This document shows positions 42,121-51,322 of a DNA stretch of 64,000 nucleotides, piece after piece; within the stretch, counting starts at the first letter, position 1, and the number at the start of each line of letters is the position of its first letter. The DNA is from Miltoncostaea sp963823515. GTDB lineage: Bacteria; Actinomycetota; Thermoleophilia; Miltoncostaeales; Miltoncostaeaceae. The position numbers and the translations under genes were made by a program. The notes beneath the pieces were generated by a model. That model was not told the origin of the DNA, did no database searches, and saw only the letters and a list, made by a program, of their open reading frames with translations. Where the stretch lies: NCBI GenBank assembly GCA_963823515.1, contig CAWGMB010000014.1, positions 260,227-324,226 on the forward strand. Reading direction: 5' to 3'.

Positions 42121-43869
42121 TTGAGAGTCCTCCTCCGCCTTCTCCGCTTCCTGACGCCGTACACCGGCAAGGTCGCGGTCACCGCCATCAGCGCCGTCGG
42201 CCTCATGGCGTGCAGCGTCACCTTGCCATACCTGACGGGGCGGGTGATCGACGACGTGCTCGAGGGGGGTGACAGAAGCGCGCTCGCTCCGCTCGTCTGG
42301 GCCGTGGTCGGAGTGGTGAGCGTGCGCATGATCTTCGGCGTCGTGCGCCGCTGGGTCTCGGGCCAGGTGAGCCTCGCGGTCGAGTTCGACCTGAGGGCGC
42401 GGCTCTTCGCGCACCTGCAGCGCATGTCGCTGTCCTACTACGACCGGATGCCCGTCGGGCAGCTGATGTCGCGCGCGACCAGCGACCTGCAGACGGTGCG
42501 GTTCTTCCTCGGCTACGGCCTGATCTTCCTCTTCATGCAGGCCTTCACCCTTATCCTGATCACCGGGATCCTGCTCTGGATGAACTGGTCGCTGGCGCTG
42601 CTCGCGCTGCTCACCGGGCCCGCGCTGCTCGTCGTGGCGTGGCGCTACAGCCGCAGGTCCAACCCGGTCCTGATCGACGTGCAGCAGCGCGTCGGCGAGG
42701 TGACCGAGATGGCGGAGGAGAGCGCCGTCGGAATCCGCGTCATCAAGGCCTTCGGGCGCGAATCGGACCGCACCCGGCACTTCGGCGCGACGGCCCGGCG
42801 GGCCTACGACCGGAGCATGGATGCGGCGCACATCCGCGCCCTGTACCAGCCGCTGATGGGCTTCCTTCCCGTGCTCGGCCTCGCGGTGATCCTGACCTAC
42901 GGCGGCATCCTCACCATCGACGGGCGCATGAGCCTCGGCGAGTTCGTGGCCTTCTACCTCTACCTGACCCTGCTCATGGCGCCATTCCGCTCGCTCGGGA
43001 TGCTCGTGGGCCAGGCCCAGCGGGCGATCGCCGGCGGCACCCGCATCTTCGAGCTGCTCGACGCCGAGCCGGAGATCGTCGAGGCCGACGACCCGCTCCC
43101 GATGCCCGCCGGCCAGGGCCACGTGCGCCTCGAAGGCGTCACGTTCGCCTACGCGCCCGGCGCGCCCGCGGCTCTCACCGGCATCGACCTCGACGTCCCC
43201 GCGGGCCGCACCGTCGCCCTGATCGGCCCGACCGGCTCGGGCAAGACGACCCTGACCCAGCTCATCCCGCGCTTCTACGACGCCGCGTCGGGACGGGTGC
43301 TGATCGACGGGGCCGACGTGCGCGACCTGCGCCTCGACCAGCTGCGCCACGCCGTGGGGATGGTCTCGCAGGATCCCTTCCTCTTCTCCACGACGGTGCG
43401 CGAGAACATCGCCTACGGGCGGCCCGAGGCCGGCGACCACGAGGTCCGGGCGGCCGCCCGGATGGCCCAGGCGGAGGGCTTCATCGACGCCCTGCCCGAG
43501 GGGTTCGACACCGTCGTCGGCGAGCGCGGGCTGACCCTGTCCGGCGGCCAGCGCCAGCGCCTGGCGATCGCCCGGGCGATCATCACCGACCCGCGCATCC
43601 TGATCCTCGACGAGGCGACCGCCTCGGTCGATGCCTCCACCGAGCGCGAGATACAGACCGCCCTCGCCGCCGTCATGGCCGGGCGCACGACCCTGGTGAT
43701 CGCGCACCGGCTCTCCACCCTCTCCCTGGCCGACGAGCTGGTGGTGCTGGAGGGGGGCGAGATCGTCGCCCGCGGCACCCACGATGAGCTCTACGACACG
43801 AGCGTCGTCTACCGGGAGATCCACGACGGCGGGCTCGCCCGTCCCGACCTGATCGCGCGGGACGCGTGA
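42121..43869 (+). CDS. Heterodimeric ABC exporter, first half-transporter
   Basis: 582 residues: six-helix membrane domain (about 10-310) with MSLSYYDRMPVGQLMSRATSD, then an ATPase with Walker A GPTGSGKTTLTQL, signature LSGGQRQRLAIARAI and Walker B ILILDEATASVD. The second gene starts at a GTG overlapping its stop. The pair resembles BmrCD/TM287-288-type multidrug exporters. TTG 42121 is the first in-frame start, but a leaderless GTG ten bases earlier would give a natural start if one base were removed. Confidence 0.9.
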   Translation: MRVLLRLLRFLTPYTGKVAVTAISAVGLMACSVTLPYLTGRVIDDVLEGGDRSALAPLVWAVVGVVSVRMIFGVVRRWVSGQVSLAVEFDLRARLFAHLQRMSLSYYDRMPVGQLMSRATSDLQTVRFFLGYGLIFLFMQAFTLILITGILLWMNWSLALLALLTGPALLVVAWRYSRRSNPVLIDVQQRVGEVTEMAEESAVGIRVIKAFGRESDRTRHFGATARRAYDRSMDAAHIRALYQPLMGFLPVLGLAVILTYGGILTIDGRMSLGEFVAFYLYLTLLMAPFRSLGMLVGQAQRAIAGGTRIFELLDAEPEIVEADDPLPMPAGQGHVRLEGVTFAYAPGAPAALTGIDLDVPAGRTVALIGPTGSGKTTLTQLIPRFYDAASGRVLIDGADVRDLRLDQLRHAVGMVSQDPFLFSTTVRENIAYGRPEAGDHEVRAAARMAQAEGFIDALPEGFDTVVGERGLTLSGGQRQRLAIARAIITDPRILILDEATASVDASTEREIQTALAAVMAGRTTLVIAHRLSTLSLADELVVLEGGEIVARGTHDELYDTSVVYREIHDGGLARPDLIARDA

Positions 43870-45663
43870 GCACCGCCGCCTCCCCCGCCCCCGGGCTCAC
43901 GCGCCGCGAGCGCGCCGCGCCGCCGCTGGCGACGCGCAAGCTACGTCGCCTGCTCCCGTACTTCCGCCCCTATGCCGGGAAGGCCACGGCCACCGTCGGA
44001 CTGATGCTGGTGGTGACGGCGAGCGGCCTCGCGATCCCCGCGCTCGCCCAGTTCGCGATCGACCGCGGCATCACCCCCGGCGACAAGGGAATGCTGCTGC
44101 TCGCGGTGGGGCTCTTCGTGATCGCCGGCCTGGTCGGCTGGCTGGCCGGCTACTACCAGACCTACCTCTCGAGCTGGGTCGGCGAGCGGGTGCTGCTCGA
44201 CCTGCGCACCGACACCTTCCGGCACCTGATGCGCCTGGAGCTCGGGTACCACGAGCGCACGCCCACCGGCCGCACCGTCAGCCGCCTCACCAGCGACATC
44301 GAGGCGCTCGAGCAGCTGGTCACCGACGGCGTGACGTCGCTGGTGATCAACGGGCTCACCTTCATCGGGGTCGTGATCATCCTGTTCTCGTACGACGTCG
44401 AGCTGGCCCTGTTGACGTTCGTGATCTTCCCCGCCCTCGCGATCGCGCACGGCGCTCTTCCGCGTCTACTCGACCCGCGCCTACCGGCGCACCCGCGAGC
44501 GCGTCGCCGACGTCCTGGCGACGCTCCAGGAGACGCTCTCGGGGATCCGCGTGGTGCAGGGCTTCGGCCGTCAGAAGCCCTCCCAGGAGGTCTTCCGCCG
44601 CGTCAACGAGGAGTACCGCGAGGCCAACATGTCGACGATCCGGCTCTCGGGCGCCTACTTCCCGGGCGTCGAGCTGCTGTCGGGCATCGGGACCGCGATC
44701 ATCCTCTACTTCGGCTCCACCCGGGTGCTCGACCAGGAGATCTCGATCGGCGTGATGGTGGCGTTCGTCGGCTACCTGTCGAGCTTCTTCGACCCGATCC
44801 AGCAGCTCTCGCAGCTCTACTCGACGTTCCAGTCGGCGATGGCGGCGCTCGAGAAGATCTTCGGGGTGCTCGACACCGAGCCCGAGATCGCCGACACGCC
44901 CGGCGCGGTGGACCTGCCGCACATCGAGGGGCGCATCGAGCTGCGCGGCGTGAGCTTCGCCTACGACCGCACGCCGGTGCTCACCGACCTCGACCTGATC
45001 ATCCCGGCCGGCGAGACCGTGGCGCTCGTGGGGACGACGGGCGCCGGCAAGTCGACGCTCGCGAAGCTCGTCTCGCGCTTCTACGACCCGCTCGAGGGGC
45101 AGGTGCTGATCGACGGCCACGACCTGCGCGGCGTGACCATGAGCTCGCTGCGCGAGCAGCTGGCCATCGTCCCCCAGGAGGGCCATCTGTTCGCCGGCAC
45201 GGTCGCCGAGAACCTGGCCTTCGGCCGCCCCGAGGCCACCGACGAGGAGCTGCGCGCGGCCGCCGACGCCGTCGGCGCCACCGGGTTCATCGAGGCGATG
45301 CCCGATGGGTTCGGCACGCGCATCAACGACAAGGGCTCCGGTCTGTCCGCCGGCCAGCGCCAGCTGATCTCCTTCGCCCGGGCGCTGGCCGCCGACCCGC
45401 GCCTGCTGATCCTGGACGAGGCGACCTCGTCGGTCGACCTGCGGGCCGAGCAGCTGATCGAGGACGCCCTGCGCGGCCTGCTGGAGGGACGCACGGCGAT
45501 CATCATCGCCCACCGCCTCTCCACGATCCGCGACGCCGACCGGATCGTGGTGCTGGAGGGCGGGCGGATCGTGGAGCAGGGGACGCACGACGAGCTCGTC
45601 GACCACGGCGGGCGCTACGCGGCGCTCTACGGCGACTGGGCGGCGGTCTCCGGGGGCGCGTGA
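43866..45663 (+). pseudogene. Heterodimeric ABC exporter, second half-transporter, frameshifted
   Basis: Residues up to FVIFPALAIAH are in one frame. At 44450-44452 (CACGGCGCTC) an extra base shifts the frame, and ALFRVYSTRAYRRTRERVAD continues in the next frame to the end of an intact ATPase. The ATPase has Walker A GTTGAGKSTL, signature LSAGQRQ with Ala for Gly, Walker B LLILDEATSSVD. Repaired, it would be about 598 residues. Either the exporter is dead or this base is an assembly error; the undecayed remainder favours a very recent event or an error. Confidence 0.85.
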
Positions 45664-45731
45664 GCCCGGGCGCTCAGATCGAGCCGACGGACGCCGAGGT
45701 TTGGTACGATCGCCAACGGCCCGTCCGGTGG

Positions 45732-45802
45732 TGGGGGATCGTCTAGCGGTAGGACGCCGGGTTCTGGCCCCGGTAGCGGGGGTTCGAATCCTCCTCCCCC
45801 AA
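45732..45802 (+). tRNA. tRNA-Gln (anticodon CTG)
   Basis: Acceptor stem TGGGGGA pairs with TCCCCCA, anticodon stem CCGGG/CCCGG with loop TTCTGGC (anticodon CTG), T-arm GGTTCGAATCC. Discriminator base A; CCA is not encoded. A TACGAT at 45705-45710, 21 bases before it, is a good -10 candidate. Confidence 0.93.
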
Positions 45803-45836
45803 TCCCCTCCGGTTCGTGGTCGATAGGCCGGTCCGT

Positions 45837-45909
45837 GGCGCATTCGTCTAGGGGCCTAGGACGCCGCCCTCTCACGGCGGTAACACGGGTTCAAATCCCG
45901 TATGCGCTA
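45837..45909 (+). tRNA. tRNA-Glu (anticodon CTC)
   Basis: Acceptor GGCGCAT pairs with ATGCGCT (one G-U), anticodon stem CCGCC/GGCGG with loop CTCTCAC (anticodon CTC), T-arm GGGTTCAAATCCC. No encoded CCA. 34 bases after tRNA-Gln, likely co-transcribed. Both tRNAs read wobble G-ending codons favoured in this genome. Confidence 0.93.
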
Positions 45910-45925
45910 CTTGGTACGACCAAGG

Positions 45926-45952
45926 AAAAACCCCGCTCAGGCGGGGTTTTTT
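45926..45952. terminator. Intrinsic terminator after the tRNA pair
   Basis: CCCCGC-TCAG-GCGGGG stem-loop flanked by AAAAA and TTTTTT: a canonical Rho-independent terminator, usable from both strands, between the tRNAs and the convergent ZIP gene. Confidence 0.9.
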
Positions 45953-46007
45953 GTTGCCCCAAGGGCGAACGCGCGAGGTCACGGAGAGCCGGCCCGATGC
46001 GGCGCCC

Positions 46008-46694
46008 TCACAGAGCCGCCAGCCAGAGGACCGCCAGCCCCGCCAGGAGAGCCGCGAAGTACTCGAGCTGGCGCCCCAGCCCCGTGGCCCTGAGCTGCGG
46101 GATCAGGTCGCTGGCGGCGATGTAGGCGAAGTTGCCCGCGGCGAACGGGAGCAGCAGGGACACGTCCACCGCGCCCGACATCGCCAGGGCGATGAGCGCT
46201 CCGATCAGGAACGTCAGCCCGGAGAGGAAGTTGTAGAGGAGCGCTCGCCATCGATCCCAGCCGCTGTGGACGAGGATCCCGAAGTCGCCGAGCTCCTGGG
46301 GGACCTCGTGTGCGGCGGCCACGAGCCAGGTCACCAGGCCGACCTTGACGTCGATCACGAAGGCGCTGCCCACCGCGAGCCCGCCGATGAGGTTGTGGAC
46401 CCCGTCCGCCAGCAGGATCAGGTAGCCCAGCGGCTGATGCCGCGAGACCGGCTGGTGGCAGTGGTGCCAGTGCAGGAACTGCTCGAGCACGAAGAAGACG
46501 AGGAAGCCCGCCATGAAGGCGACCCAGACATCCAGCGTGTCGCCGGACCTCGACACCGCCTCCGGCAGCATGTGGAAGAAGGCCCCGCCCAGGAGCGAGC
46601 CGGCCGCCAGCCCGACCAGCGGGAGCAGCAGCCGGCGCAGCGCGGGCTCCGGAAGGATCAGAGTGACGCTGCCGACCAGGGCGATGGCGGCCAT
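46008..46694 (-). CDS. ZIP-family divalent metal transporter
   Basis: 228 residues at this start with about seven helices. Metal-site motifs: DGVHNLIGGLAVG in one helix and AAHEVPQELGDFGILVHSG in the next, the ZIP signature. A His-rich loop HWHHCHQPVSRHQ lies between earlier helices. It imports zinc or another divalent ion. The first helix appears to continue upstream (TTLAWIVAAGLA), with only a CTG available, so the true start may lie about 14 residues earlier. Confidence 0.9.
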   Translation of the reverse strand: MAAIALVGSVTLILPEPALRRLLLPLVGLAAGSLLGGAFFHMLPEAVSRSGDTLDVWVAFMAGFLVFFVLEQFLHWHHCHQPVSRHQPLGYLILLADGVHNLIGGLAVGSAFVIDVKVGLVTWLVAAAHEVPQELGDFGILVHSGWDRWRALLYNFLSGLTFLIGALIALAMSGAVDVSLLLPFAAGNFAYIAASDLIPQLRATGLGRQLEYFAALLAGLAVLWLAAL

Positions 46695-46817
46695 CGCCAG
46701 GCCCGCGGCGACGATCCACGCGAGGGTGGTCAGGTGCGCATCCGATCAACGACCGCAGCGGCCCTCACGCGCGACGACGCATGCGGGCGCCCACCCGGAG
46801 GGTCCCCCGTCCCTGGA

Positions 46818-47066
46818 TCAGTCTCCGCGCGTGTGGGTCCACGCGGGCGGGTCGGAGGCGGGGAACGACTCGAGCGACGCTTCATCGACCTCGTCCCCCG
46901 GCGCGGGCGGCTCCTCGGGAGCCTGAGGTCCGGCAGCGCCGGGCGTGACCTTCGACTCCGCCGGGGCCGCCGTCTTCTCGGCCTCCCGCGCCGGCGCGGG
47001 AGGCGTGTCGCCCGGACTCGTCGGGGAAGGTTGCCCGGGAGACGTCTGCTCGGGTGGATCCGCCAT
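46818..47066 (-). CDS. Small acidic disordered protein, 82 residues
   Basis: Pro, Ala, Glu and Ser rich, ending DEVDEASLESFPASDPPAW, a C-terminal motif widespread in short bacterial proteins of unknown role (DEASxESFPASDPP). ATG 47066 is assumed; ATGs a little further upstream are equally possible. No ribosome-binding site is clear. Confidence 0.6.
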   Translation of the reverse strand: MADPPEQTSPGQPSPTSPGDTPPAPAREAEKTAAPAESKVTPGAAGPQAPEEPPAPGDEVDEASLESFPASDPPAWTHTRGD

Positions 47067-47336
47067 GGCCCGCATGCTGCCGGGGCCCATCGCGGCGCGC
47101 ATCCGCGCCGACGCGGACCCGGGCGTCGGCTTCTCCGCGCGGACACCGGGCCCGCCGAGAGGGCGGCGCCACCCCACCGCGGCTGATTACCCGGATCGAC
47201 ACGGTGTTTGGCCGCATCGCGGTGAGCGGGGAGACCTGATGGGCCCGACGCCGCGCGGGGCTAACCTCAGCCCCGATCCCTGCCGTCGAAGGGCGTGGGA
47301 TGGACGGCTCGAAGCCCGCGAAGGAGGACCCATGGC

Positions 47337-47441
47337 ATGATCCTGGTCGGCGTCGACGACTCGCCGGCGGCTGCGGTTGCGGTGCGGTGGGCCGCGCGCG
47401 CGTCGCACGCGCCCTGCCCCGTCGTCATCGTCCGCGGATAG
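47337..47441 (+). pseudogene. Internally deleted universal stress protein, 34 codons
   Basis: ATG 47337 with AAGGAGG upstream. The peptide starts ILVGVDDSPAAAVAVRWAA, the first strand and helix of a Usp domain, then runs in frame straight into SHAPCPVVIVRG, its last strand. About 100 residues are missing between, with the frame kept. It may be a relic or a translated micro-protein. The good ribosome-binding site remains. Confidence 0.65.
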
Positions 47442-47552
47442 CGCGCGTGGCCCGCATTCGCCCGCGTCGATGAGCCCCGCAGGCGACCGCCGCGAATCAG
47501 GCGCCGGTGCGGGTGACGCTGCCCGGCGGGTGCGTGGGGCCCGCCCGCCGTC

Positions 47553-48277
<725 letters not shown>

Positions 48278-48281
<4 letters not shown>

Positions 48282-50696
48282 GGGCGCGAGGACACCCCGC
48301 GCGCATCCTCCGGCGCAAGCTGCGCCGTGACCTGTGGCGCCAGCGGTGGCAGTTCGCCGCGGTCGGGGTGACGATCATGCTCGGGGTCGCCCTCTACGCC
48401 GCCAGCTACGACACCTCCAAGAACCTGGAGGCCTCCTACCAGCGGACCTATGAGCGGCTCGCGTTGGCCGATCTCACGGCGAGCGGCGGCGCCGAGGCCG
48501 CCTTCGCGCGGGTGGCGAGGGGCACCCCGGGCGTGCGGGCGGTCACCCGGCGCGTACAGGCGGACGTCCCGATCCGCATCACCGACGGGCATCGGCTCCT
48601 CGGTCGCGTGGTGGGCCTCCCCCCCGGCGACCAGCCGGCCGTCGGCCGGGTGGACGTGCTCGAGGGCCGGTACCTCGACGCCGCCGATCCGAGCGGGGTG
48701 CTCGTCGAGCGGCACATGGCGAGCCACTTCGGCCTTCATCCGGGAGACACCCTCGAGACCCTCACCGCGCGCGGCTTCACCCGCGTCCGCGTGCGCGGGA
48801 TCGTCGCCTCACCCGAGTACCTCTGGCCGGCGCGCAGCCGCCAGGAGGTGCTCACGACCCCCGACTCCTTCGGGGTCGTGTTCGCGGCGAACCGCTTCGT
48901 CGAGGGGGCACCCGCGCGCGCACGGGTGCCCCAGGACCTCGTGCAGCTACGCACCGGGCGCGGACCGCGCCGCCCTCGACGCGACGCTGGCCCGGCGGGC
49001 CGGCGACCTGGGTGTCGCCGACGTCACGACCCGGGCCGAGCAGCCCTCGAACGCGGCCCTCTCCGAGGACCTCCAGGGCTTCGGAGAGGTCGCGGTGCTC
49101 TTCCCGCTGCTCTTCCTCACGGCCGCGGGCATCGCGACGCTCGTCCTCGTGAACCGCATGGTCTGGTCCCAGCGCTCGGCGATCGGGACGATGAGGGCCG
49201 AGGGCATCGGGCGCGCGACCGTGATGTGGCACTACCTCAGCTTCGGGCTGGTCGTCGGACTGGCGGGGGCGCTCGCCGGCGTGGCCATCGGCGTTCCGCT
49301 CGGAGCCCTCGTCACGGGTACGTACACATCGGCGCTCTCCATCCCGGACACGGTCACCCGGGTCCACCCCTGGACCCCGGCGCTCGGGATCCTCTTCGGC
49401 CTGACGGTGGGGGCGCTCGCCGCGCTGGCGCCGGCGGCGACGGCTCTGCGCATGACCCCCGCCGAGGCCATGCGGGGCTTCGCACCCACGATCGGCCCCG
49501 CCCACAGCCTCGTGGAGCGCCTCCTCCCGCCGGCGCGGCGCCTGCCGATCCGCTGGAGGCTGCCCCTACGGGCCGTCGGCCGCTCCAAGCGGCGCTCCCT
49601 GGCGACGGTGCTCGGGATCGTCCTGTCGCTGGTCCTGGTCCTGGCGTCGTGGGGGATGATCGACACGGTCCAGCTGCTCACCCAGCGCCAGTTCGACCGG
49701 ATCCAGCACGACGACGCCCGCGTCTACTTCACCGGCCCCGCCGACGCGTCGGTGCTGCGGCAGGTGCGGTCCGTCCCGGGCGTGGCCGACGTCGAGGAGC
49801 TGGTCACCCTGCCGGCCACCGTGCGCCGCGGCGGCTCGGCGTACGCCACCGAGCTCCAGGGGTATCAGGCCGGCACCAGGATGCACACGTTCCTGGCGCC
49901 GGACGGAGACGCCGTGCCGCTGCCCGCCGGCGGGATCCTGGCCGGCCGGGCCCTCTCGAAACTGTTGGGCGTCCGCGCCGGGGATCGGGTCACCGTGTCC
50001 TTCCCCACCCTCGGAACGCGCATCGACACGAGGATCGCCGGGTTCGTCGACGAGCCCCTCGGCACCTACGTCTACATGCGCGCCGACGCCCTTCGGCGGT
50101 CGCTCGCCTCCGCCTCGCCGCCGGCCCCGTCGACGGCCCTCGCGTCACCGGCGATCACCTCGGCGCTCGTGTCCTACGGCCCAGGAGCGCGGCCGGCCGC
50201 GATCCGGGACGAGCTCGGCCGCCTCGGCGCGGTCGCCGCCGTGGTCACATCGGACGCGCTCGCGCAGCTCGTCGACCAGTACCTGGCCCTCTTCTACGCC
50301 TTCGTCGGGGTGATGCTGGCCTTCGGCGCGATCCTGGCCTTCAGCCTGATCTTCAACGCGATCTCCGTGAGCGTCGCCGAGCGGTCGGTGGAGTTCGCGA
50401 CGATGCGCGCCAACGGGCTCTCGGCGCGCGAGATCTCGGCCATGCTGGCGCGGGAGAACCTGCTGCTCTCCCTCGTCGGCATCCCCGTGGGCCTCATCGT
50501 CGGCTACCGCGCCGCGGCCCTGATGATGTCGTCGTACACATCGGATCTCTTCTCCTTCGATCTGCAGATGCGCACGAGCACGCTCGTGCTCTCGGGGCTC
50601 GCCGTCCTGGCCGTCGTGCTCGCGGCGCAGTGGCCGGCGAGTCGCGCCGCGAGCCGGATCGAGATCGCCCGGGTGGTCCGAGAGCGCGCTCAGTGA
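48278..50696 (+). pseudogene. FtsX-type ABC permease, frameshifted
   Basis: Begins with a cytoplasmic RRKLRRDLWRQRWQF and helix, then an extracytoplasmic domain up to PQDLVQLRTG. At about 48957-48960 (CCGGGCGCGG) one extra base shifts the frame; ADRAALDATLARRAGDLGV and the rest follow in the next frame to the normal C-terminus REIARVVRERAQ-like at 50696. Two FtsX blocks are present. Repaired length about 805 residues, as in the copy at 6490-8937. An assembly error or a fresh mutation is likely because nothing else is decayed. Confidence 0.85.
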
Positions 50697-50731
50697 CCCC
50701 GCGCTCAGCCGGGACCGCGACCGCCCGGCGG

Positions 50732-51188
50732 TCAGGAGCCTGCAGCCGGGTGGGGTGCGGTCGCCGCCTCGGGCGGCCGGACGGGCAGCACCGAGCGTTG
50801 GGCGTGGTGCACGATGTGACCCGCGAAGCTGCCGAGCGTCGCCCGTTCGAAGGCGGTCCGGTGGACGCCCACGACGAGGACGTCCACACCGGCCCCTCGG
50901 GCCCATTCGATCACCGCCTGCGCCGGGTCGCGACCGCTCAGGGCCACGGGCTCGGCGCCCGGGATCTCGCCCGCCTCCTCCTCCACGCGCCGGCGCGCTC
51001 GCGGCGAGGATGTCGTCGCCGCCCGGACCCACGCGCCGAAACCCGCCGCGCAGGGGAGCGGCCACCGGGCCACGTGGACGAGGCTCAGCCGCCCGGTACC
51101 GCAAGCGTGAAGACACTCGGCGTGTTCGAGCGCGTGGCCGTGGCTCGACGGTGCAGTCGATGCAGCGGGCGATGTGTGCGTACCGCAT
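50732..51188 (-). pseudogene. Universal stress protein, frameshifted near its start
   Basis: ATG 51188 reads MRYAHIARCID, a Usp first strand. The frame then breaks around 51145-51155; SSHGHALEHAECLHACGTGR and the rest continue one frame over, through ARWPLPCAAGFGAW, VDVLVVGVHRTAFERATLGS and HHAQRSVLPVRPP. The total of 457 bases is one more than a multiple of three, so a single inserted base explains it. The ATP-loop region is near canonical except for GSFAGHIV. Confidence 0.7.
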
Positions 51189-51322
51189 GTCCTCAGCCTG
51201 CCGCTCGACGGGCCCCTGGCATGCGAGGCGCCGCCGTGTTCCCGTGCGGGAGACCCACATGGCGGCGGAGCGGCCCCACGCGTCGCGTGCTGGCTCAGGC
51301 GCCGTCGAGGCCGACGAGCGGG

